Shown: positions 32,389 to 44,300 of the stretch, piece by piece
Layout: every line of letters begins with the position of its first letter
How positions within the stretch are numbered: position 1 is the stretch's first letter
Source: Dichetophora obliterata
Lineage: Eukaryota > Arthropoda > Insecta > Diptera > Sciomyzidae
Length of the DNA: 64,000 nt
Assembly: GCA_963920525.1 (NCBI GenBank)
Contig: OY986440.1
Coordinates: 20,298,187-20,362,186, forward strand
Direction: 5' to 3'
Made by a program: the position numbers and the translations under genes
The notes under the pieces: generated by a model
Told to the model about the DNA's origin: nothing
The model's database searches: none
What the model saw: the letters and a program-made list of their open reading frames with translations, nothing else

Positions 32389-35300
32389 TTAGGCCTTCTT
32401 TGTTTCTTCCTTTGGTACTTCGGGATACTCTAGCTTAACACCAGCTTCACAAGTAAAAATGGGACAGCAGTACGGGAAGGGTGCAGTTTTATTTGTCTTT
32501 TCTGTATCTAACTTGCACTTGTCATTGGCCAATGGCAATGGGCCGCAGTCCTCCACCAACTCCAGTAATCTGTGAAAAAAAACAAGCAATTTTATTTAAA
32601 CACACACCATATCCAAGCAAGTCCTAATTACTTTGTAGGGGTTTTCTCATTTTGCACGCATGTCGAACGGCCGCAGAATGGTGTCAGTTCCCAAGTTTTA
32701 CCTGGCTCCACCGTCGCGCAGCGTGTAGAAGCGAAGCACATGCCGGGGAAGTCTGTAAAAGGAAAAGGTAAATCATAAATATTTTGATAATATACAAAAT
32801 CAAAGTTTGCTTAGATTGGCTATTTACAAATTAATAAATTTCTCAGACACCAACCCAACCTATGACACATTAATATAAAACAAATTTTCTTTTTTTTTTC
32901 AATAATAAGAAAAAACTTTTACGTTTTAAAATTTTAGTTTCACTGATTTTTGTGTGAAATCAATGTGTGCAATCGCCCCAATTTTTTTGTCGATTTTTTG
33001 GGCGAACGGTCGTTTGGCAATTTTCCATTGAGCGATTATTTGCACAGCAAAAATTTAGAAATCGAATTCTATTTCTCACATTTTGAAATATATAGTAAAA
33101 GTATTAAGTGCAAAAAATGAATTTGTTTTTTCGTTTGTGTAAAGTGCATTTAGCCCACGTGAAAAATGTGAATATTAAAAATAAAGCCTACATTTCTTTT
33201 CTTTTTATACCATATAGAATAAATTTGTAACCGTAAATAATTTTGCCAAGCGTGGGATAATCATCGAGATCCTTCAGTTGCTGGAAACTAACGCTGCTGT
33301 AGTTGCTGCCATGAAAGCCAATTTACCTGTTTAATTATGACTTGTAAGCCTTGACGAAGCTTGTATGGAAAGTATAGCTTAACTGCTCAAATGGGTATCA
33401 GCAGACAATAACACATAAGGATTTAAACTTATTCCCATATTAATTCCAACTAACAAGCAAACTGAACGCAGCGGACTTGCCGATTCGCTTGGAATTTTGC
33501 AAAAAAAAATCATTCGGAAGGTGCATTTTTATGTCTGACGAAGCTCGTCTAGCTTAAAAAATAGAAGCATTTAAAGTATTAAATGAATATTTAATATCGT
33601 TTTTTCGACATAACTCCCAAGCCATATATCATACAAGGACGCTTTATACACCAAATTGTTTGTAATTACTCTAGATACAGGACTGCATCCTTGGAAAAAG
33701 GTTTTGTAATAAAATTTTGTCGCCTAAATCAAAATTTTTTGGAAGGTAATTTGGTTTTGTTTTTTCGTCATCAAATCCAAACCATACATCGTTCAAAGAT
33801 GAAAAAGTACATTTAGCACTAAATTCAGCTTATTCTATCGATATCCAGTCTTGTTTTCGACTTACGACCAAAAAATATTTTCATTCCAAATTAGGGTCCT
33901 TCTTGCGCTAACTCTTCTTGTTTAAAAGTTGTAAGCATTTGAAGTTTTTTTAAATTTTTATGTCGTTTTTTCGACATAACTACCAAACCATATCCACATC
34001 ATGATGTATGGAACAGATGAACATACTAGAGCGTTCAAGATGCTGCCGGCCAAACAAAGAAAACACGATTTTTGACTTTCAGCTCGATACACTTATTCCA
34101 ACAATTTTCTAACATTGTGATGCCCTTTGAATAGTAAGATTTCTCAAGGTCTCCGAAATACGCTTCAGTTTCCAATACGACCTGTTCATTCGTCGCAAAT
34201 GTCCTTCCCTGGAGTAGTGATGGGAACTATCGAATTAAAATATTCGAATTATTCGATAGTTCAAAATTATTCATTCATTCGATAGTTTTTTTTATTCGAT
34301 AGTTTTTTCATTTACACTTGGTTTGCTTACCTTCATGAATCATCAGTTCTGCAAATTTAATTGGAAAAGTAAGTTTAACAATACTGCTGGATTTGTGTTT
34401 AACTGGAAATTATAAAGTAATCATACCAGTTATTAGCTATTTAAAGGTTTTTAAGTCGAATGAATGACTACTTGAATTGATAGCAAAAATCATTTGATCT
34501 TTGTCATTTGATTCGAATGAATAATTTGTTTGATTGCAAAAATCGTATCATAGTTTTTGCTACGAGTTACTATTTTTTAATTCGAATGAATGAGTGAACT
34601 ATTCGATAGTTTCGTGTACTATTTACTATTTTTTTTAAGTAAATGAATGAATGATATATTTGAACGAATTGTTGATAGTAAACCATCGATAGTTGAAATC
34701 ATTCGATAGTGCCCTTCACTACCCTGGAAGCACCTTTTAAAGTTAGGGAATAGATAATTGTCGCTCGGGGCCAAATCTGGAGAATATGGGGGATGAGGAA
34801 ACAGTATGAAGCGTAACTCGTGCAATTTTGCCATGGTTTCGACCTATTTGTTAGCTGGAGAATTGTCTTGCAAGATGAATGGGGCCGTTTGTTTGCGATT
34901 TCATTCTTCAATAGGTTCAATAACTTGCAGTTAAAGTCACTGTTGATTGTTTTTCCTTTTCTCAAATAGTCGATGAACAAAATGACTCTTAAATCCCAAA
35001 AAGCAGCTCGCTTTCGTGCACTTCCACTGGGAACTAACCACTCTTTTCAAAATTTCTTAGATTCTGGTGCATATTGGTGGATCCATGTTTCATCCATGGT
35101 CACTATTTTACGCAAAACATCAGTCTGATTGCAAACATTGTTGCAAACATTGTTGCAAACATTGTTGGCAAATGCGAACACGTTCATGTGAACGCAGCAC
35201 CCATCTTATAGTCAGCTTTCTCATACCCAAATGTTCATGTAAAATTGGAACCACCGAACCACTTGATATGCCTACGGCTGTAGCTATCTCAAGCACTTTC

Positions 35301-38300
35301 ACTTTCGGATTGTTCAATACGAAATCATGGATTTTTCCAATGCACTCTGGAGTGGTCCCATTGTTTTGGGTGCTCCCCCGGCGTGTTCGTCTTTTGTGCT
35401 GATTCGCCCTTTTTTAACTCTGCAATCCAATATTTTTCGGTTGGATATGACGAAGCAGATTCGCCATAATATTTATCAAGCTTTTCTCTTGTTTCTTTCG
35501 CACTTTTTTTACTCAAACAGTAATGCTTAATCAAGGCAGGAAACTCTTCTTTTTCCACTTCTATAAAGTTGCTTAATTTGGAACACTGTAACGTCACTAT
35601 TCATTGACAGATCGATCTGACATTTATGGTGTGTTCATGTTGTGGGTTACTACCCGTTAAAAATGACATATAATTGAAGAGTGCTGGTGCCGTCTCTATA
35701 GAGATTTAAAAAGTATTATATTTCAAATGAATAAAGAACAAATATATAACATGAATTTAACAAAAAGTTTTTTGAGTTTCTTAATGTAGCAATACTCATC
35801 AGACACTGCACAAAAAGCAAAAGGGTTTTTTTATTAACAAAACTTTAGTGTTAAATCAATGTTATAATAAAATCTCTATATTTAGAGTTATGCAAGTGCA
35901 TTATGGAACCTATGACCTTTTCTTTTCAAACAGATTGATCTTACTAATGTATAATATTTAATAATTTTTAAAATTTCATATGAATTTTTTAATATTTTTA
36001 ATTTAATATTTAAATTTTAAAAATTTAAAATTATAATAAATATAATTTTCGCGATTTGATAACTGTTTGCTTCTCCACCTAGCAGCTCTGCATTTAAGCC
36101 ACAGCTTGAAAAATTAAAAAATAACTTTTTTGCATTCACTCTTGGCAAGTCAAGCAGAAACAGAGCGGCACAACAAAACCAAGCCCACTTGAAAAATTAT
36201 ATAAATGGTGTTTTTTTAGCTGCATAGTTGCTATAAGTTGTTTTCTATATATATATATATGCATAGAAAATGAGAACTGCATGAGAAATATTGTTGGAAT
36301 AAATTTTTTATTTTGATAATCTGGTAGCTAATTTCATTGCGATTTCATACATGTTATGTGCATAGTCCATTCGATCAGTTAAATTTTTCACTACTTTTTC
36401 CAATAAATCTGGCCGTATGGAGTCAATAGTGGCTTGAATATTGGCTTCCAATGCTGCAAGAGTTACTGGTTTGTCGGCATAAATCAATGACTTAACATAG
36501 CCCCATAAAAAGTAATCGAGAGGCGTTAAGACGCATGAACGAGGGGGCCAGTTAACAGGACCACTTCTGAAAATAAAGTCACCAAATTGTTTTTGCAATA
36601 AATTGATTTCAAAGCGTTCTGTATGGCAAGTTGCGCCGTCTTGTTGGAACGAAATATCGTTGATGTTTAGTTGATTAATTTTTGGAAAAAAAAAATCAGT
36701 CAGCATGTGACCATAGCGCTCGCCATTCACCGTAACGGCAGCTCCTTCCTCATTTCGGAAGAAATAAGGAACAATGATGCCGCCAGCGTGTAAACCGCAC
36801 CAAACAGTAAACTTTAATGGCTTGAGGATTGTATTCGCTCCATATAAGGCATTTTTGCTTATTGACGAAGACAATTGCTTGTTCACTAGGCCGATTATGT
36901 TGACCGTAAAATGGACAAAGTGCAGACTTCTTTTTTTTTCAAAGTAAATTTCCACAATTTGGAAGCCTTGGTCTGGCGTCAAACAATTTGTGCTGAATTG
37001 TCAAACTTTATTGAACAAAAATGTTAACACAGTTTGACATTCTCAACTGTCAAACCATAGACAACAACCATCGAAACTTCTCATGCAGCTAAAAGAAACA
37101 CACTGATTTTACTACCTCGGTACGTTTCTGGCTCCTATGTATATATGTATTTTTTAATTCAAACGATTTGACCAATGAAAATTGAGTAATGAGTCAGACG
37201 CTGTGATTGGCTTACTTTCACCTTCAGGTTCAGGATTCAAGACATATGCTTATCTATATAGGTATATAAAGTAAAGCGTTGTATATATGTATGTTCTAAG
37301 TAAAAATATTTATCCGATCCAGCCGCTCTGACTCCACATTTGGCACAGCTATTTAATTGAACCCACCGGCGCACGGTGGCCCCAAATGGACTTTTGCGTC
37401 TCAAACATCTGTAACTTTTTTGTCTCTTGGTATAATTAAACCAAACTTGGTATATATTATCTATGATATTCAATAAATCGTTTGAATTACTTTTTAAATC
37501 CATGTTGTTTTTTATTACTAAAATTTTATTTAAAGAAATATACGATTATGGCTTGACTTGTGCGTTTCAAAATTCTCTAGATTTCGTGTCTCTTGCAATA
37601 ATTAAGCCAAGTTTCAGATATATATTTTATATTATATTAAAAAGATCATTTAAACTACTTTTTTCAAAATCCATTTTAGTTTTTAGTACCAAAATTTTGT
37701 TTTAAATTTAAAAAATACGATTTTGGCTTTAAAAAAATCTGTAGCTTTTTTGTTTCTTGAAATCTTTAAGCCAAATTTGGAATGTATTTTCTTTGATATT
37801 CAATAAATCACTTGAAGTACTTTTTTTCCAAAATCCATTTTAGTTTATAGTACTAATTTTTTTTCAAGTTCAAAAAATACAATTTTGCGTTTCAAAATTG
37901 TGTAACTTTTTTGTCTCTTGCAATAATGAAGCCAACTTTAAAATATACTTTCTATGGTATTCAATAAATCATTCAAACTACTTTTTTCAAAAGCCATTAT
38001 TTTTATTATTACAAGCTTGTTAAGATTATTCTTACAAACTGATAGAAATTTTTATAATGTTTAAAATCTTAAAAATAAAGTCTTAAATCTAAAATTTAAA
38101 TTTAAATTAAAGTAGTTTGTGTAAAGTGTTTTTTTTGTATGTGGTAAAAGTGGGGCACCACATGCGTGAGATTATGGGGCAGACTCCATACTCCACATAT
38201 ATAAGCATGATCACGGAAAAAACACATCAACACAAAAATCGCATTTGTTGAATAATTCTGATATAAACCAGAAACCACATGTTATAGAATAATACGATGC

Positions 38301-41300
38301 TGGCAAAGGCATGGGATCCATAAAAAAATTAAAGAAATAGTTGAATTGTGCAAAGTTGCCATAAAAACCCCGAAACACAAGTTCATAATATGTGATGAGT
38401 TAGAAAGGGCAGCAAGGTCTCCTTTTGCATTCCTACGCCACTGGTTTCTTCTAGACAAACATGTATTTGAGAAACATGCAGTTTTTAACGGAACTATCAA
38501 TTGCGACTGCATCAACATAGTTTAATAGAAAAAAAAAATATAAATATTATGGGATATTTTTTTGCCATGCACCTACGATATGAAAATTAAATTTTTTCAA
38601 AAGGGGGCAAAATTGGGGCAGTTTATTTTTTTTTTTTGTCAAGTTACCAATACACTAAGGAACCAAATGCACTATGAAAGAAAACAGCGCAAGACAGCGC
38701 AACTATTTAAACCTTAATCGAAGATGAAAAAAAAGTAAAAAACAGGTTGATAAAAAATATTAAATTAATTAAATAAAACAATTTTTGTTTTTTTATTGTT
38801 TCAAAAATTAGCTTAAGCATAAAGCTTTCTAACGGTTTATAATCAATGTTGTATGATCAATACAAATAGAGTTGAAAAAAATTCGATTAAAAACGTTCTC
38901 CATTTCGCTGCTGCAAGACACAGTCTTGAGAACACTTTAGCCAGCCATATAACTGAATCGTGTCAACTTTTTTATAAAATTTGCATTGTAGTACAAAATT
39001 TGACCTTTTCTTAGATTATTTTTGTAATGATTAATTCTTAAAAAATCATTTATAAGACGCAAACATCCATTTGGGCCCACTGTGCGGCGCACAGGTAACA
39101 GCGGAGCACTTTCCATCCAAATTGATTTTCTGAAAATTAATTTTTTGTAAACGATCGTTTTTAAGTTTTCTATCAGTTCTCAATACTTACTTTCTATTTT
39201 CGACAATTTTTATTGAAAAAAGTAAATTTTTATTTAATATCCAATTTTTCAAAATAAAATTGAACCTGAAACTCAGTAAAGGTTCGAGTTATTGGATCAA
39301 TTTTTGTTACAAATGTTCCTTTTCGAGATATTTATAAATCTGTCTAGCCGAATTTGCGATTTAAATTTTCTATTTTCCATCATTTTATTGATTAAATAAA
39401 TTTTTCTTCAAAATAGCTTGTTCTTCAAATCAAAATTGAGCCAAAACGTCGACAAATTTTTAACTTTTTAAAAAAAATCTTAATTTTTTTAATCTACGAC
39501 CAGCAAATCAGTTTGGATGCAAAAATCAAGCTATTTACCTCTGTGCAAAGGTTTATGCCATGTACTTAAACATGCATAACTTCTTAACAATTGCGAATAC
39601 CATTACGGAATTGTGTATTATCTACTTTAGGGCGGGTCGATTTAAAAATCGCCCATTGCTCAGTGAAAATCGTATTCTAGGGATCAAAATAAGAAACTTT
39701 GCCCGAGGAACTATACCTCTAAAACGAATTCTAATGCCCCAACTTTTGACTTTTGTCCCGTAGGGTCAAATTTTGAAAAATCCCTCTTTGACCCATTTAG
39801 AGTGCCCCAATCGAGTCCAAATGTATGACCGACCCCCACTAAATTTGGAAGGCCGATCCACCCATGCCAGTGGCACACCCCCTGGAACCCCCAGGGGGTT
39901 TTGATTTGAAATGGTGATTTTTTAAAATGTTTGTATGGGGAAACCCCAGGGGGTTCCAGGGGGTGTGCCACTGGCTTTGGTGGATCGGCCCTCCAAATTT
40001 AGTGGGGGTCGGTCATACATTTGGACTCGATTGGGGCACTCTAAATGGGTCAAAGAGGGATTTTTCAAAATTTGACCCTACGGGACAAAAGTCAAAAGTT
40101 GGGGCATTAGAATTCCCTTTTGAGGTATAATTCATCGGGCAAAGTTTCTTATTTTGATCCCTAGAATACGATTTTCACTGAGCAATGGGCGATTTTTTTT
40201 GCCTCCCCACAAATCGACCCGGCCTAATCTACATATTTCACGATTCAATTAAAATATGTTAAAAAGAAGTACTTAAGAAGTAAAACTTAGCACCCAAGGT
40301 AGATAAATAAAAGTGAATTAATGTAGTTCTTCTAGGAGAACATTATGTTAAGATTTGATGAAAATCCAACACTAATCATTTGTTTTGTGGTCCGCTTCCC
40401 GTAGAATGCGCCATATGCTAAAAACTTATATTACATGTTAAAAAATTCAATTAACTAGTGTTTTAATTTATGAAAGCCGTTTTAATTAAGCCACACTCGA
40501 TTTTTTACACTCTATTTTTTTCTACCGATTGAGAAATTCAATGCAGTTGACATCACAACCTGTCTCTTATAGAGCTCTAGTCTATATAATTAACTAGACA
40601 AGTGCTGGATAGCTGGAGAGAGGTCTTTTGAGCAACTTTCAAGCTCAGCGGCTAAAAGCAGAATTTTTGTATTTTCTTAGAATGTCTAGTATATTATTAA
40701 GTTTATTATATTTTATATTGTGCTTTTACAAAAGCAACCTACGCTTATTAAATGCGCGCCTTCAAAGTTGGCCAACGCATTCAAGGTTAAGATAGGCAAT
40801 TGTATGTCATTATTTTAGCATTTTACTACCTTGTTATGCTTCAATAAATTTTATTCATAAACAAAAAAAGAAACTATTGCCTTAAAAAATGGTAGAATTT
40901 AACTTAAGCAAAATTATAGGCGCTATGTAAAATGCACTATCTATAACTGCTTTAAAAAAAAATTTATGCAAGTAGTGCTGATTATGGTTTAGTTATGCTA
41001 CAGCTTAAGTATTTACTTTCACCTAATTTAAGAGAAAAATATGAGCGCTCAAATCAACAACACAGTTTTTGGTGTGTGACTTGTGTGTTAAGAAGTTGGA
41101 AGTAAATGTAGCAGATATAAAAAAAAAGTATTGCATGGCAACGCTCCTGCTGCATAGTTATCTCATTTCAGTTTTTTATGGCTTTGCAGTTGCGTGATAT
41201 GCGGTTTCAAAAGCCAAGATTTCGCTAATAAAAGTAAAAGTATTCATTAAACATAGGCGATGTTATTTACCAATTCGGTAGATTTGGCTGCTGGCACGAC

Positions 41301-44300
41301 AAGAAAAATAAAAACAACAACTTGATCAACAGCATGATCTAGTTGGTTATATTGTCATAATCATGTGTTTATAAAGCATTCAGCAATATAAGAATATAGT
41401 TTTTATTTTATGAAATTTCCATGATATTGCGCGATCACTTGCTTCAGAAACAAAAGACTTGAGAAACGAACTTCCGCTGAAGGCGAATTTCAATTCTTGA
41501 AACTTGTCCGCCCCTAGATAAAAATTTATAGCACAAATGCAATAAATTATATTTTCATATATTTGGACAAAAGTTTAAGTCCTGTTTTTTTTATTTCTAC
41601 GCAAACTATTTTAATTACACATGTGCACAGGCAAATAAAAACTGCCATGAAGAGCTGCTTAAAAATATTAGCCCTGCGGAATCGTTGTCGGTTCAGTTCT
41701 CATTTGTGTTCAAATATTTAATAACACGCTCAAAACAATTGACCAATAGAAGCTCGAACAAAGTCCTTTTAGGTTCTGAAAGTTCTAATTCGTTTTAATA
41801 CATGGGGCATTCCATACAAAATTTGCTTTGCCATAAAAGTTTTGTTTATGACTCATTAGTCAAAAGTATTTTATACGTATTTTTATACCCCCACGCGTAT
41901 ATTAACCTTGTCACTCCATTTGTAACGCACAGAAGAGGGCATGGCAGGTATAAAAAAGTATATATATTCTTGATCAGCATCACCTCCAGAGTCGATGTAG
42001 CCATGTGCGTCTGTGATCACGATAACAGCCGTAATTTTAGAGCTATTGTAACGAAATTTAATATATAAGCTCTACATTCAAATATACAGATCAAGTTTGA
42101 AAATGAGCCAAATCAGATGAAAACCACGCCTACCTCCCATACGAAGTGACTTTACCAAATCGGTAAAATCTCTTTAAATTTCACAAAAAATAATATAATG
42201 CCTTAAAATTTTGCAAATGAGCTTTTACTTATAATATGCACTTTAAGTATGAAATTTGTTAAATCGAATAAAAACCACGACTACCTCCCATACGAAGTGA
42301 CTTTGTGAAATCAGTAAAATACATATAAATTCAACAAAAATTAGTACAGTGGCTTCAAATTTCGCAAATTAGTTTAAATCTTAACCTGCACTCGATGTTT
42401 GGAATTTAAAAACAAAAAAACTGAAAATTCTGCCCACCTCCCATACAAAATTACGTCATCATTATAGTAAAACCTTTAAAAATTCCAAAATATTTAGTGT
42501 TTAAACTTGATATTGTGCACATAAGCTTTAATAAATAAAAACGAACTCTGAGTTTCAAATGTGTAATATTTGGCTAAAAACCACGCATTATAAAAGTGAC
42601 GTCACAAAAATAATACAACATTCAAGACTTCGAATAAACTAAAATATGGCCGTGGGGGTATTTTAATTTCGGTCCAGTCGAAGATGTTTCCTTACTAGTT
42701 TTATTTCGATACAAAACAAGGAATTATCGAAAAAAAATTTTTATTATACGTTTTTGAAAAAGGACCTTTTTTCAATCACTTCCACTGCAATGCCTGACAG
42801 AGATAGAAAAAGTGTCTTGAAGAAGAAATAACCATTTTTTTTCTTAGGTTTCGAATGATGTTGACTTAAATTCAACTTTAATTTTTGTTATTGAGAAAAA
42901 TAAAGATTTTCAACAAATTTGATTTTTTTTAATTTGGACTTAAATTTTTTGTTTTTGTTATAAGTGGGTATAAAAGGGTTCTTTTTAAAAACGTAACATA
43001 AAAAAAATTTCGAAAATTCCTTGAATTTGAATGAATCATAAAAAACTTTTATGGCAAACAAAATTTTGATGGCAAATTTTGTATTGAATGCCCCACATAT
43101 AGCTTTTATTTTAGCAAGATCGCACATTGAGTTGGTTCCGTCGCACAGTGGAATTTTGAACGTTTGCGAACGCATTTCTTTTTTTTCGAAACCGATACCG
43201 TTTCTCAAAACACTTTTGATTTTAGAATAAATTATTTGAATTGAACAAAACTCAATTTTTTCTTGTACAAAAAGTCGCACGGTAAAAAAGCTGCATGTTA
43301 CCAAAAAAAAAAAACTAGATGCAAAAAGCCATTAGATACAACCATAATTTGCAAGGTATAAAAAGTCGCAAGTTAAAAAAATCGTGAGATAAAAAGACTG
43401 ATTGTAAAAAATCACAGTAAGAAAGCCGTTGAACTGTCCGAATAGATCGCGGTCTTCCCAATTCTGACAGTTTCAACTTATGCAGACCGCCTGAAATTGA
43501 TTCACATGCAAGCTCTTGCATAACGAAGGGAAGTTTCCGATGTAGTCTTCATTCATCAACTTGTGTGCGTAACCATTAACTGCCCAGCACTACTCCAATT
43601 AATTTCCTTTAACACCAACCCACGTAATCTTAGGTCTATTCCTCTCTTCCACCTCAACTTTCACCGCACCGACTACGGATGCAGTGAGCCTGTAACCAGG
43701 ATGCTTCGTGTAACCAACAGTAGGTCTGTTCACGTACTCGATTCAAGTAGCTTGAAGTTGCTTGAAAGCTTTATTTGAAGCTCAAGAGCGAGGAATTACA
43801 TGCAAAATGACACTCTCTAATCTATTACAATTAATTGAAGTTAGTTGAAGTTAGAACGCGAACAGACCTAATTTGATCAGCGAATTCGATTTTCATCTGA
43901 GCAGATTTCGACTCCGAAATACCCTTCTTAACTCCAACGCCACTTCTTCTTAACTCCTACTCCACTTTTTCCCCCTCTTTAATGATCTTCTTACAATTAA
44001 AAAATGGTACGTATTATAATTAATAAGGGTTCTCATCCAAGCATGTAAACATGTATAGCATTTAAACTTTTGATGAGCGATAAAGTGTAAATAGCGTAAA
44101 TGTCGACAAAATGGTGGCTGCGGCTACGACAACATTATGACTTTTTTAAATTTTAAGGCTTTCAAAAACCTTCATTAACATAGAAAAATAAATAAAACGT
44201 GTTCAAATTTAATTCAACTACTTTAAATATGTAATAATTAGCGCCAAAGGCAACCCTCATTCACACACATAGATTTACATGCTAGTTTACTCTGCAAAAT

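Noticed and set aside
39711..40130. Two ORFs in opposite strands encoding nearly the same peptide (WIGLPNLVGVGHTFGLDWG)
   Set aside because: They arise only because the fold-back arms are inverse copies; there is no other coding evidence.
42888..43304. 138-codon minus-strand ORF
   Set aside because: Lys/Phe/Asn-rich composition expected from A/T-rich DNA, no motif and no upstream signals.
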